A stretch of DNA of 21,450 nucleotides from positions 1 to 21,450 of the forward strand of contig JAYMGJ010000437.1 of NCBI GenBank assembly GCA_037178675.1. Reading direction: 5' to 3'. The stretch is from Scleroderma bovista. Taxonomy: Eukaryota; Basidiomycota; Agaricomycetes; Boletales; Sclerodermataceae. This document shows, piece by piece, positions 1 to 9,391 of the stretch. Under the pieces are notes generated by a model that made no database searches, was not told the DNA's origin, and worked only from the letters and a program-made list of their open reading frames with translations. The position numbers and the translations under genes were made by a program. The first letter of the stretch is position 1; each line of letters starts with the position of its first letter.

Positions 1-124
1 ATAAACTTGAATATCAGAGTCTTTAGACCTTCACTGAAGCCTACAAGACTCAAAGAGCTGAGGGGATACTGACTGAGAGAGTCTGAGAGAGGGATAATTT
101 CGTGCAATTGGGTCTTTTTTTTCA

Positions 125-150
125 CTGGGCTGAGCCCAGGGGTTTAAATA
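125..150 (-). promoter_or_regulatory. TATA box and adjacent hairpin of repeat X, copy 1
   Basis: TATTTAAA reads on the minus strand at 150-143. A perfect inverted repeat, CTGGGCT-G-AGCCCAG, lies at 125-139 immediately downstream in the sense of the LTR. The equivalent pair occurs in copy 2 at 18902-18927 and, with different stem sequence, in copy 3 at 10117-10142. This is consistent with a core promoter and a structured start of the R region; the role is inference. Confidence 0.5.
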
Positions 151-179
151 CATGGGGGGGCACAGCATTAAAGTACAAA

Positions 180-345
180 AAGAGAAGGGAGTAAGCAGAA
201 TTTGTCAAGGATTGGTAAGGGATTGGTAAGAGCTTTGTAAGGGGTTTGTAAGCAAGGGATAAGCAGGATTGAGTAAGCATAGGAAGCATGAATAAGCTGC
301 TGAGTAAAGGAATGAGTAAGCTGCATGACAAGATTGATTGGTAAG
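180..345 (-). repeat. Array of short CTTAC motifs in repeat X, copy 1
   Basis: On the plus strand this reads as a dense run of GTAAG-containing words such as ATTGGTAAGG, TTTGTAAG and GAGTAAGC; in LTR sense it is CTTACCAAT, CTTACAAA and CTTACTCATT. About a dozen occur in 170 bp, upstream of the TATA box in LTR sense. The array is also present in copy 2 (18684-18870) and partly in copy 3 (10160-10230 and 10430-10520). An enhancer-like U3 repeat is a plausible reading. Confidence 0.5.
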
Positions 346-884
346 GGAGTGAGTCATCAGCTGAGTAATATACCAAAAATGCGAAAGGGATAGAGTAATA
401 CTGATGACAAGAGAGCATCATTAAGCAAGGGATGAGTCACTGCACAGCAGAAGGAGTCATTGATGCACAGCCTAAGAAGTTTGATGGGGGGCTGTGTACC
501 ATCAGGAATTTGATGGGACAACAATGGGGAAGATCTGAGATTAATAGGGGGATTGATCCGAGACAAAACAGCCACAAGAAGGGTACCAGGGGTCCAGAGG
601 TCTTTTGGGGGGTCAGCATACACTAAGGTATAGTGCATGTGTTCTAGCACTGCTGAAGCGCAACCATGGGCTCCCTTGACGAGCTCTCTTCTGGGAAAGA
701 ATGAGAGAGGGTTCTTCTTCCTAATAGCACTATAAAGTGGGGGGAATAACTGTCATGGTGCTGAGGGACGTCGTCTGAAAGTAGGGAAGCAGATAGAGTA
801 TTGAATTCAATACATCCAGGGAAGCGAGACGAACGACAGAGGAAGATGGACATGGCAAGTATCTGGGAGGAAGGGACCATAGGC

Positions 885-1280
885 TCAGGGCTCAGGGGAC
901 ACAGAGACGACCAGAGAAGACTTCTCAAGCTTGACAATAGACCTAAGATGACCAAAGTACGTTCTTGACGCAGGACTGACGAGGAGAATGCGCTGACCGA
1001 GAATGAGAGGGACTGAGGGAGCAGGCTGGGAAGATATGTGCCAGGCAGTGCACGGGAACTCTGGGAGAGGCTGTCCTAAGAGCAGGACATAGTGGAGATC
1101 TGCAGCAATAGCGGAGAAATGATCCAGAGAAAATACGGACTCCATAGTGAGCGATGAAGTGAATGTCTGGATTGTGGGGGGAATATCTCCGTGGGAAATG
1201 AACGGATTTGCGTCGGAACTTGACAGGCAGATAGACCACGTTCTAGGCTCTCTGATGGTATAGTCACGTGCCTGATAGCT
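885..1280 (-). pseudogene. U3-encoded ORF of repeat X, copy 1 (stopped)
   Basis: The frame opens after a TGA at 1281-1283 and runs 131 codons to a TGA at 885-887. It matches codon by codon the open frame at 17759-18286; the matching frame continues after the stop, showing that the ancestral ORF was longer. A second TGA follows further downstream in the same frame, where copy 2 reads CGA. Recognisable blocks are WSICLSS, SHGDIPP, SLTMESVFSLDHFS and YVLLLGQPLP. Function unknown. A short region with alternating hydrophobic residues around GQRILLVSPASRTYFGHLRS looks beta-rich. Confidence 0.5.
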
Positions 1281-1677
1281 TCAGAAACGACAGAGCTATT
1301 CAAAATATCGGAATGCCGGCACTGGGCACCTAAAAATGACATTTGGGCGCTAAAAATCATTTCTTCTCTTTCTCCTTCATTTCTCCTTCGATTCTTTGGC
1401 TTCTTTGATCGTTCTGGTATGGGAGTTGGACTGCAGACATGTGCATTCCTTTCTCATACCACAATTGATGTTATTCCTTCAGTTTCTTCTGCTCCTTGGT
1501 GGTTCTAGTGCGATAGATGACTGTCTGCATTGGCATTCATCTCTCACATCAGGATAGTCGTCTTGTGTGATAGATGGCTACGATGAGGGTCTGTCGTGCT
1601 TATCCTTCGCATAAGGATCATTCAATATAGGTGTTATCTTCCATGTTCACTGTACCAAACCTGTTTGGTGCGTGACA

Positions 1678-3314
1678 CCGCCAGGGTTCTCTTGCTCCTC
1701 TTGGAGCCCCTGGACCTCCTGTTCAACCTCCTCCAGGTTGACCTCCGGCTTGCTGTCCTCCTCGTCCTCGTCCTCGTCCCAAGGCGCTGTAAAAAACCGG
1801 CACTCCTTGAGAAAAGTCTCAAGGCCTGCTGTCAGCCACTCGTTCCCTCTGGCCACCGAACGGGTGGCATCCACGACCCGGCGCATCTGACCGGTCATCT
1901 CCTCCACCGCTCTGGTCAACCGGTCCAACCATTCCAGGAACGGCGCAGGATCAAACCCGGGCCATTTCCCAGACAGCCCCGGCAATTTGACAATGTCATT
2001 GTCGTCATCGACCACCTTCGCCGCCGTCTTCTTTTTCTTGCACTTCTCGCCTCCTTGCAGTGACATTGCCACCTCCTTCTCCTTCGCCTTGCCCTTCGCC
2101 TTGTCCACTGCTGGACCCAGACCCCCCACCTCCGGCCACTCGCACCACTCCTTGAGTCTGGTGCACTTCATGCACGCGCATTGCTTGGGCTTTTCAGGGT
2201 CCTGCTCGCACTTGGCCTTGTGCTTGGCACAATGAACGCACCTGCCAGGAGGTTAATAAAAAATCATAAGAAAGGATAAACCAGTTACTTACCGGGCTCC
2301 CTCACTCCGGTCTCCACTTGGACCCGCCTCTGTTACGACCATGCCCAACTCCGGGCCTTATCCGGTCACTCCGGTCGCATCGCAGCTCTACAGCTCTACT
2401 CCGGTCGCTCGTCTCCTACTCCGGTCGCGCTCACGCAGATAACCTTCCGCTAACTACGACCCTTGGTCTATACTCCATTCGCTCTTACTACACCTCGCCG
2501 TCTACCCTGCCTTGATGTGAGTTCTCCGTGAACTCGATATATCCTATACCTTGTAGCTTTTTCACCGGACCTGACCTAGTCCTAACTCTGGTCATCCCTT
2601 GTCCGCTATTAGGTTGTTTACTTGTCACCGTATGTACTCGACCCTAGTTTCTACTTAGTATAAGTACCCTCTAGTTTACCTTGTAGACCTCAGTCTGAAA
2701 TCAACCATAGTCTCTACTCCTGATCTTGCCCGTCTCTGTCTCTGTCTCTATCTCCCCTTCTTGACCGGAACCTACGCAAGGGATCAACGCTCGTTATCCT
2801 TAGTCGTTGAATCCAAGCGGTCACCAACTCCGGCTGGACTAATCCCTCGTCCAGCCCTCTGCCCTCTTCCTTCGTCCGCGCTCGTCCAGACTTGACCGGA
2901 CCCCCTACCGGAGTAGACCCGGACTTGACACCTCCGGTTCCTCCCTTGCTCTTTTCTTTGACACCTCCTGTGCCAGCACCCTCTGCCTCGCAGCGACCTC
3001 TGCAGCCCTCTGCTGCACCTCCGCCCATTCCTTCTCTGCCTGCTCACGTGCTTGGGGCTCCGCCTTCGCTCTCTCCGCCTCCTCTCGTGCTCTCGCCTCC
3101 GCCTCCTTGCGTGCTCTTCTCTCCGCCTCTTCCCTGTGCTGCTTCTCTCCCTCTTCACTTGCTTGCGACGATGGCGCTCCTTCACTTTGGCGTCGAGAAC
3201 ATCGGACTTGTCCTTGTTACCAGACTGTAACTCCGGTGTGGAGGCCTTCGTCCAATCCTTGGACTTGGTGGCAGCAGGGGTGATGGGGCTAACGGACTTG
3301 GCAGTGGCAGACAT
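1678..3314 (-). pseudogene. Coiled-coil and Cys-rich zinc-cluster-like protein, interrupted and truncated
   Basis: The start ATG is at 3314-3312, with TATAAAG at 3360-3366 on the same strand. Exon 1 encodes an N-terminus beginning MSATAKSVSP, then a long Glu/Arg/Ala coiled coil (EKQHREEAERRARKEA and on), reached only after a single-base frameshift near 3145-3150. Exon 1 is split by the solo LTR at 2331-2930. Removing the LTR and one CCTC copy restores the frame into the end of exon 1 at 2293. A 51-bp intron (2242-2292, gtaagt..cag) follows. Exon 2 opens with a Cys cluster, CVHCAKHKAKC then CACMKC and WCEW, like fungal zinc-binding clusters. It continues to an acidic tail and runs into repeat X at 1677, so the true C-terminus is lost. 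Family resemblance to expanded Agaricomycete proteins is from memory. DNA-binding is possible but not shown. Confidence 0.65.
2331..2930 (+). mobile_element. Solo LTR (gypsy-type family G), inserted in the zinc-cluster gene
   Basis: The 600-bp element starts TGTTACGACC and ends GGACTTGACA. It is flanked on both sides by CCTC (2327-2330 and 2931-2934), a 4-bp target duplication. It aligns over its whole length with the LTR at 3475-4104, including the shared blocks CTATTAGGTTGTTTACTTG and TAGTATAAGTACCCTCTAG. It has no internal domain, so it is a solo LTR left after LTR-LTR recombination. ACTCCGGT words recur through it. Orientation follows the LTR at 3475, which has a polypurine tract on its left. 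Confidence 0.85.
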
Positions 3315-3359
3315 TTTCAGATGGCAGTAAATTGGGGGTAAAGGCAAAACCGGTCTGAT

Positions 3360-3366
3360 CTTTATA
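3360..3366 (-). promoter_or_regulatory. TATA box of the zinc-cluster pseudogene
   Basis: TATAAAG reads on the minus strand, 46 bp upstream of the ATG at 3314. Spacing and strand fit a fungal core promoter for that gene. Confidence 0.45.
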
Positions 3367-3394
3367 GATCCAAATTTCATACTCAGACATTCAC

Positions 3395-3474
3395 TCCGGA
3401 CTCCGGACTGTCTTAGGTGACCACACATCAGCCTCGTTGGGGCATCATGGGTTCGGCCCCTAAAAGGGGGATAC
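3395..3474 (+). mobile_element. 3' terminal internal stub of a Ty3/gypsy-type element with polypurine tract
   Basis: Immediately left of the LTR at 3475 is CCCCTAAAAGGGGGATAC, a typical polypurine tract that primes plus-strand synthesis in LTR retrotransposons. The preceding 60 bp or so has the look of a gypsy 3' non-coding end, but the left boundary is uncertain because the promoter of the zinc-cluster gene starts within about 50 bp. All coding sequence of the element is gone. Confidence 0.5.
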
Positions 3475-4104
3475 TGTCAAGACCATGACCAACTCCGGAT
3501 CATATCCGGTTACTCCGGTCACATTGCAGCCCTACAGCTCAACTCTGGTCGTTCTCACTTACTCTGGTCATGGTCGCACAGATATGCTTCTGCTAACTAC
3601 GACCTTTGGTCTAGTCTGCTTCCAGTCCTTACCACACTTCCCTGTCTACCCTGCCTGTTCGTGAGTTCTCTGTGAACTCGATATACACTAGACCTTGTAG
3701 TATTTTCTCTGGACCTCACTTATTTTCATCGGACCTGACTTTATTTTCACCGGTCCTGACCTAGTCCTAACTCCGGTCATCCCTTGTCCGCTATTAGGTT
3801 GTTTACTTGTCACCGTATGTACTCGACCCTAGTTCTACTTAGTATAAGTACCCTCTAGTTTACCTTGTACACCTCAGTCTGAAATCATCTAAGTTACTAC
3901 TCCTGTCCCCTTGTCTGTCTCCGTCTCCATCTCCACCTGACCGGAACCTACACAAGGGATCAACACTCGTTGTCCTTGTCGTTGAATCCAATCGGTCGCA
4001 ACTCTGGCCCGGGCTAACCTCTGCCCAAACCTCTGACCTCTGCCCTCGTCTGTTTTCATCCGGACATGACCGGACTTCCTACCGGAGTAGACCCGGACTT
4101 GACA
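3475..4104 (+). mobile_element. 3' LTR of a truncated Ty3/gypsy-type element (family G)
   Basis: The 630-bp LTR begins TGTCAAGACC and ends GGACTTGACA, and is homologous to the solo LTR at 2331-2930. It carries about 40 bp more around 3700-3760, where a TTTTCACCGGACCTGAC-type unit is repeated. The polypurine tract on its left fixes plus orientation. The bases right of it (GTTTG) do not match those left of it (GATAC), as expected for the 3' LTR of an element whose 5' part was deleted. It abuts and truncates the LINE endonuclease gene at 4105. Confidence 0.8.
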
Positions 4105-4768
4105 GTTTGTCATTCTATTATCTCTAGGTAGGGCTGATAGTTCATCTTGTAAGGATTGACCGAGTGCAATGATTTGTTTTGTCAGCATAGTATCATGGAG
4201 GATGCCCAGAGGCCATGACCACTGTCCTTTGCCGATGAATGGGGCATCCGTTGGTGCATATTTAACTAGGAGTAGTTTATGGTCAGTTGGGACCTGGGAG
4301 GCCTCGATGGACCAGTCATATAGCAGGTGTGACATATCAGGCTGTGTATATATCCTGTCTATCCTTGACAGTGTATTATTTGCGCTGGCATAAGAAAAAC
4401 ACTGGTCAGTTGGATGGGTCAATCGCCATGTATCCTGAACGTTCAGGATCTGTCTGCAGTCTCTCAGAGCAGATACTGCTGGTTCGAAGTTGGAGCAGGT
4501 CAGTGCATGGTCCAGGGGGTCTTCTGTCAGGTTAAAGTCACCCAACATGAGGGTTGGTGGTGGGAGGTTGAGTCTCCTCCAGCTTGCTTCAAGTTTGGTC
4601 CAGAACTCAGGATGCATTCGGAGGTCAGTAGGTATGTATATATTCAGGAGGTGCAGGGGATCTTCATGCTGCCATTCCAGGGACAGGAAGGTCGCCCTGC
4701 CGGGAATAAGTTCCTTCAGAGTCACCTTTTTAATGTTGACTTTCTCTTTATTTGATACAAAGGCAACC

Positions 4769-5973
4769 TGTCAAGACCGGTTCTCCTCAATGATCTTACT
4801 AGGAGGTCCAGAGGTGCAGGGAACTAATGAGGAGGTAAGTCCAGACACTAGTAGGTGCTAGTTAATGCGGAGAGTCAAGTCCGGGTCAAATGAACGAAGT
4901 CCGGGCACTAGAGGAGCACAGGGAGTAAGTCCGGGTTTTTGCAGAGTAAGTCCAGACCGTGGGAAAGTGGTCCGGAGTTGAGTGCAGCTTGTCTGGAGCG
5001 AAGGACATCCCAGAGGTGGGATAAGTCCTGAGAGGTCTAGCGTCGAGTCTGGGACAGAGGTGGCTTTTGCCCTCATGCAAGTAGGAGACTTGCTAGGATC
5101 GGACATAGGACCAAGGGGATGAGATAGGACGGAGGCCGGAGTTGGCCGGAGTTCAGGAGAACAAGATGGGATTAGGAGAGCATGGTGGGTAGTACAGAGT
5201 GGGGAGTATCTTAGTCGAGATTTGATCTAAGGATCTACTAGGCCGGAGTATGGTAGTTTATATAGTAATGAGAACTAGGGTGAGTACATACGGTGACAAG
5301 TAAACACCTTAGTCGGGACAAGGGATGGAGCAGAAGCAGACAGGAAAATAAACCAGGTACAAGATAATAAAGCAGGGACAGGAAAATAAACCGGAGCGGA
5401 AGCAGAAACGGGGAACTAGGATTACAGGGACAACGGAGCAGATGCAGGGACAAGTAGGTAAAGGGAACTAGGTCGGAAGAGGACAAGTAAGGGTTGGAGG
5501 TGGACTTAACTAATGTTAAGTCCGGAGCGATGTCCAGGACCAGAGGAAGCGGGACCGGAGGAAGTGCAAGAGCAGAGGGAGTGCACAGGTGGAGGAAGGG
5601 CAGAGTAGCCAGAGGAAGGTCCGGAGTTGGACATGGAAATGTCCAAGGCCATTGGTGGACCTATCAGAGGAAGTGGAGCGGAACAGGAGCAGACCTGAGC
5701 CGGAGTTGGATGTACCAGCCGGAGTTGGGCTAGGTCGCAGACCAGACAAAGGGAGTGGCCGGACTGAAACCGGAGTAGCGACTAATGGTAGGTACAGGTC
5801 CGACATTAGTCCTGAGGTGGAGATGGACATAGTGACCAGAGTTGAGCTGGAGTGCAGCTATGGGGCTGGAGATGGCCGGACTAGATCCGGAGTTGCGTCT
5901 ATGCCTAAGGAGAGGTCAGGCGGGCCAGGGTTAGACCGGAGTTGCGACTGGGAAAAGTATGGATACTATGACA
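4769..5973 (-). mobile_element. Solo LTR (1.2 kb, family G relative) inserted in the LINE endonuclease gene
   Basis: The element runs from TGTCAAGACC to ACTATGACA and is flanked by CAACC on both sides (4764-4768 and 5974-5978), a perfect 5-bp target duplication. Its minus strand resembles the LTRs at 2331 and 3475: the block around 5280-5330 is the reverse complement of their CATCCCTTGTCC..TTTACTTGTCACCGTATGTACTC region. A TATATAAA lies on the minus strand at about 5258-5265. It is twice as long as those LTRs and is packed with CCGGAGT words. Open frames inside it look like non-coding shadows. Confidence 0.85.
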
Positions 5974-6320
5974 CAACCCCAGTGGACGCGGTTGGGTTTG
6001 TGGGTGCATGTGAGTTTAAGATTATCATTCTTCTATTGAACACTGTCCCTATCTGCGAGGTGGTGTCCTTGTCAAGATGAGTTTCCTGTAGGGCCAGAAC
6101 TCCGATTTGTTCAGTACGTAGCATATTCATTATAGTGGTCCATTTTGGAATGGGGCCAGAGCCCATACTCAGTGATGAATGGCCCCTCATATTCAGGGAG
6201 GCAATTACGAGATTTGCTCTGTATTTTTTAGTAGGTAGGGGTTCGTGTTGTTCACCTAAGGGTAGATGCTGCACATGGTGGTAGCCGTGTGCTATGTGGT
6301 CAGATTGGGTATGGTTGTGG

Positions 6321-6410
6321 CCATTTATTATGGGTTCGGTTTGGGCATAGTGGCCATTTATTATGGGTTCAATATGGGCACAGTGGCCACTTACAGTGAG
6401 TTTGGTTTGG
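6321..6410. repeat. 33-bp tandem repeat within the endonuclease N-terminus
   Basis: Two 33-bp units (6321-6353 and 6354-6386), each starting CCATTTATTATGGGTTC, are followed by a degenerate third unit to about 6410. The unit is a multiple of three, so in the minus-strand protein it appears as a repeated EPIINGH segment. Confidence 0.7.
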
Positions 6411-6592
6411 GGTGAGGCAGGGTGTGATGGGCACCTCTGCGGTTCGGTTCCACTGCCTATAGGTCTTGGCATATCATTGGGCAGTCCTCTGGCAGGGGTA
6501 GAGGCACGTCCTCCTTGCGCAAGAGCCGAATGGGAAGAGCCAGAGGCAGGAAGACTGGGATGGAACCCATGGGTTTGCCGCTGTGGTAGCAT

Positions 6593-7212
6593 GGGAGAAA
6601 AAATTGATGGCAGTGGTGGTTGTGGTTCAAGCCCAGTGAGAACTGGTTATCACCTGGTATGATGTGGTGTGACATGACTTCTACAAGAAAGTCAGATGTG
6701 GTCACATTGGATCACACAGGGTCGTACCATGAGACTGATGCAGTATGCTGGGGCACGACTCTGTATTACAATATATTACTTTTTCGTATAATCATATCCG
6801 CACACATCTTGTCATATCCCGGTGTGCCGCTGTGCACCTTGTGCAATATGCCTACATATGCTCCTATATGATGTGATATTATGAAGTCACACACAGTCAT
6901 ATATGGTAATATTCAGTCACACTAGCATTTGCACTGCGCAGATATGCTCCAAAATGACCATATATTACAATATTCTAACATGTAGCGTATCTAGTGGGAT
7001 GCAGGGCGTACATGGGTGTATGCGGCCAATAATAACACGTTTGTCCATTGTTGTTCCAAGAATGTGTGCCAAGGGGAGTGGACAGAGACAACACTGGGTG
7101 TCAGTATACTGATCAATAAAGTAAAGAACTGTCCTGTAATTGCATCAACTTCAATGCACAAAATGGATACCTAAAAGAATGCAGGTTCCATTGAAAACAA
7201 GAGTGTAGTTGT
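6593..7212. other. Non-coding stretch upstream of the LINE gene
   Basis: No convincing coding frame is visible on either strand. The part from 6760 to 7000 is AT-rich with repeated ATATTAC and CATATATG words and several ATATG/CATAT palindromes. It could be the LINE 5' untranslated region and the 3' flank of the pseudogene that ends at 7213. A 14-bp direct repeat (GTGTAGTTGTCTA) sits at about 7203-7229. Confidence 0.4.
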
Positions 7213-9264
7213 CTAGTGTAGTTGTCTAGTGGAGCTTTCCGGTCTCAATAACGACCTTGGACCAGCCATTTGCATTGACCTGCTGACAAATGAGCGTGTC
7301 TCTTGTACCACTTTGTCACCCACCAGTTCCTTGGCTTCTTTGTCATAAGCCTGGGATTTTATCTCATTAGTAACCTGGCAATAAGAATAGATGCAATGTA
7401 CCTCGTGTTGAGCTGGCATCAGTGCCTTGTCATAGTAGGCCCAGAAGTCTTCTTTTTGTCAGTTCGCATTCATTTGTTTCAGCCATCATAACATACAAAG
7501 ATTCCTAATGAGCATGTTAGCAAGCGCATCAGTTATGATAAAATGTACTTACCATACATTTTTGGTGCCCGATGGCTGCAATTTCACCTTGGCCTTTGCT
7601 GTTGTACTATTCATAGCTGTTTCTGATCCGCCGGATCCATTGCTTGGTGTGTTTGTTGAATGCTCATTGGACAGCTGAGATGGCCTGGCAGGGCATGGCT
7701 TTGTGGGATCTGGAATGGGAGGCACAGCCGCCACCTTCACTTTTGATGCCGGGTTAGCCAATAAAACCCTAGGTTCAACGACAATCAGTGATGTGACCAT
7801 CAATCAGTCAGATACTTACATGGGATCATATGATTTCGAGCTGTGATTGCTTGTGCTAGCTTGTGTAGGCAGCACCCCAAGTGTGTTGCTTTCCACTGGG
7901 TGGTTGGCTGATTCTGCACTGTCGATAGTGTGTGACTCTAAGTAAATGTCAGTCGTGTTGATAGGATAGCAGGATACTTACTGAAGTTTTCTGAATCCTG
8001 TGATTGTTCTGTGGCAGCTGCCTCTTCAGTTGGCAGGAAATTGTCCACAGGTGTCTCTATAGGGGAATAAGTGAGATAATAAGATTAAAAAACACTCAAA
8101 CCCGGAGTTGTCTTTTTTAGGGTATCTGAACGACCAGATGGGCTGGATGACTGCCCATACCCACAAGTGATGCCCTTGTGAGCATCTGGCACATTCCCTG
8201 CTGTGGTGGCTCGACCAGTCAGTAGGCAGGATCGCACAATATAACCTACCTTTGTGTTTCTTGCTTGATGGCCCTGGGGTATCCGCGTGCCCCTTCTGCT
8301 TCTTAATAATGGGCTTATGGTCTTCAAGGTCCTTGTCCTCATCAGACACTTCTTCCTTGACAGGGTTACACATGTGCTTCTTCAAGTTCCCATTGGCATC
8401 CAAATGGTGAAGGCACCAGGATGGGTATGAGTACGTGCAAAGATTTTCAAGCTTCCATCCATCCTCGGCAAGCTTGAAGATCAGGTAATTTTTCTCCATG
8501 ATCGAACAAATGAATTGCTGGGCATTTGTACTAGCCTTGCCCCAGGTATCTGGAGCCATCTTGCGCTGAGCCAGTTTGGTCCATCCTGCTTGTGAGTTTG
8601 TCGGCCTCAGGGACTTTGCCATTTTCCTTTTCAAGATATGCATACAGGCCATGTTTACTGCGCTGGGCTTCTGGGGAGTCCAACCAGTCATCATAGTCTT
8701 TTTTCGTCCAGAAATGGACATCTTTATGCGTCTCACATGTCGGAAGCCTCTCATCCTTGTTCGTCTCTTGCAAAAAGAAGTTGATGTCCAGGATGTTTGG
8801 TGCAGATGGTGGTGATTTGACTGCACTAGTGAGTTGGTCGAAGAGGTTCCTACAATGCGTGAGTTAGCCATAGAAAATCTACACATACATATATGAACTT
8901 AATGGTATCGTGCTCAACAGTCACTTGGACTAGATTGTGCTCAAGCGCGTTGCACCTATCTTGCAAGAATGTAAGGCGCGAGTCATGCATATATGCACCC
9001 TAAAACTGTGTTAGCCCATCAGAGTAAATCAAATATACTTCTAATGACTTGATGGAGTACAGGTGGGCTGATCTGGGCCAAGTAGGAGAACCCAGCTGGG
9101 CCCTGCGTGCCCATCAGCCCTGGCACTTTGTTCAGTAAAGGCAATGTGAACGAGTTGTTGTCATTGCGCTCATTGCCTGATGGAAGGAGTGAGTCAGAAC
9201 TGTGAGGAGAAAGAGGGGAGGTTGGGCTGAAATTGAACAAGTTGGCAGTGTCGATGGGAAACAT
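7213..9264 (-). pseudogene. Nine-exon hypothetical Agaricomycete protein, frameshifted
   Basis: The proposed ATG is at 9264 (MFPIDTANLF). Exons (minus): 9264-9049, 8999-8899, 8849-8250, 8197-8102, 8056-7982, 7937-7820, 7768-7558, 7504-7402 and 7374-7213; introns are mostly 44-55 bp with GT..AG ends. The product would be about 560 residues. Features in order: a Ser/Pro N-terminus; a short helical segment (LTFLQDRCNALEHNL) followed by NLFDQLTSAV; a central acid/aromatic block with MAPDTWGKAS and GWKLENLCTYSYPSWC; a Lys-rich stretch (IIKKQKG, SSKKHKG) that could be a nuclear signal; a Ser/Thr/Pro-rich linker; and a C-terminal segment with AYYDKALMPAQHE. Two frameshifts break it: near 8585-8600 and at a T run, 7453-7457. 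The splice before exon 8 is uncertain. I recall similar expanded fungal proteins but know no function. Confidence 0.6.
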
Positions 9265-9391
9265 GATAAGGATGGTGGGGGAGGAAGTGAGAATTTGGCT
9301 AAGGTAAAATTCCCATCCCTTTGATTACCTCACCATTAGTCTCGACTCTTAATTAAAAACATGCCCACTACCCTGTCGTAACATAACAAAT
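9265..9391. promoter_or_regulatory. Short divergent promoter region
   Basis: Only 127 bp separate the start codon of the minus-strand gene (9264) from that of the plus-strand gene (9392). The stretch has a purine/pyrimidine-skewed run (9270-9300) and an AT-rich CTTAATTAAAAAC at about 9349. A shared bidirectional promoter is likely, although no TATA box is clear. Confidence 0.4.

Larger units (their letters stand above)
1..1677 (-). mobile_element. Long LTR-like repeat X, copy 1 (runs off the left window edge)
   Basis: This stretch is the reverse complement of the repeat beginning at 17240, roughly 95 % identical by eye, and a more diverged third copy lies at about 9840-11765. The right edge is sharp: TGCGTGACA at 1669-1677 matches, inverted, the TGTCACGCA at 17240. 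Beyond it the sequence becomes the zinc-cluster gene here and copia gag there. LTR character is inferred from TG..CA-type termini, a TATA box (TATTTAAA on minus, 143-150) late in the element, and a downstream R/U5-like stretch. On this reading U3 is at the right and U5 at the left. A length near 1.9 kb is unusual for an LTR. No target duplication can be checked because the left end is outside the window. It could be a solo LTR or the 5' LTR of an element lying to the left. Confidence 0.7.
4105..6592 (-). pseudogene. LINE-type APE endonuclease domain, split by a solo LTR and truncated before reverse transcriptase
   Basis: The ATG is at 6592-6590. About 425 codons remain in two pieces (6592-5974 and 4763-4105) that join in perfect frame when the LTR at 4769-5973 and one CAACC copy are removed. 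The N-terminal 120 residues are low-complexity and contain a short repeat (EPIINGH twice). Then comes an endonuclease/exonuclease/phosphatase fold with the expected motifs in order: SLNMRG (about residue 130), LALQETHLD (about 172), LMLGDFNLTED, SRIDRIY and VPTDHK. This is the enzyme that nicks target DNA in APE-class non-LTR retrotransposons. The reading frame stops being LINE-like at 4105, where the gypsy-type LTR begins, so the reverse transcriptase is absent. A stand-alone DNase I-like gene is a less likely alternative. Confidence 0.75.

Noticed and set aside
1596..2063. 155-codon plus-strand frame, Leu-rich
   Set aside because: It is antisense to the acidic C-terminal exon of the zinc-cluster gene. 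The CTC/CTT richness is the complement of GAG/GAA codons, and the frame has no domain.
2331..4104. A short non-autonomous element with two LTRs (2331-2930 and 3475-4104) and a 545-bp interior
   Set aside because: The left LTR has its own CCTC target duplication and interrupts a gene whose exon continues on both sides, so the two LTRs are independent insertions.
4169..4861. Several plus-strand frames of 74-123 codons
   Set aside because: They lie opposite the LINE endonuclease frame, which has clear catalytic motifs on the minus strand.
5494..6080. Plus-strand frames rich in Gly, Arg and Ser
   Set aside because: They lie inside the solo LTR 4769-5973 and reflect repeated CCGGAGT words; one runs past the LTR boundary into unrelated sequence.
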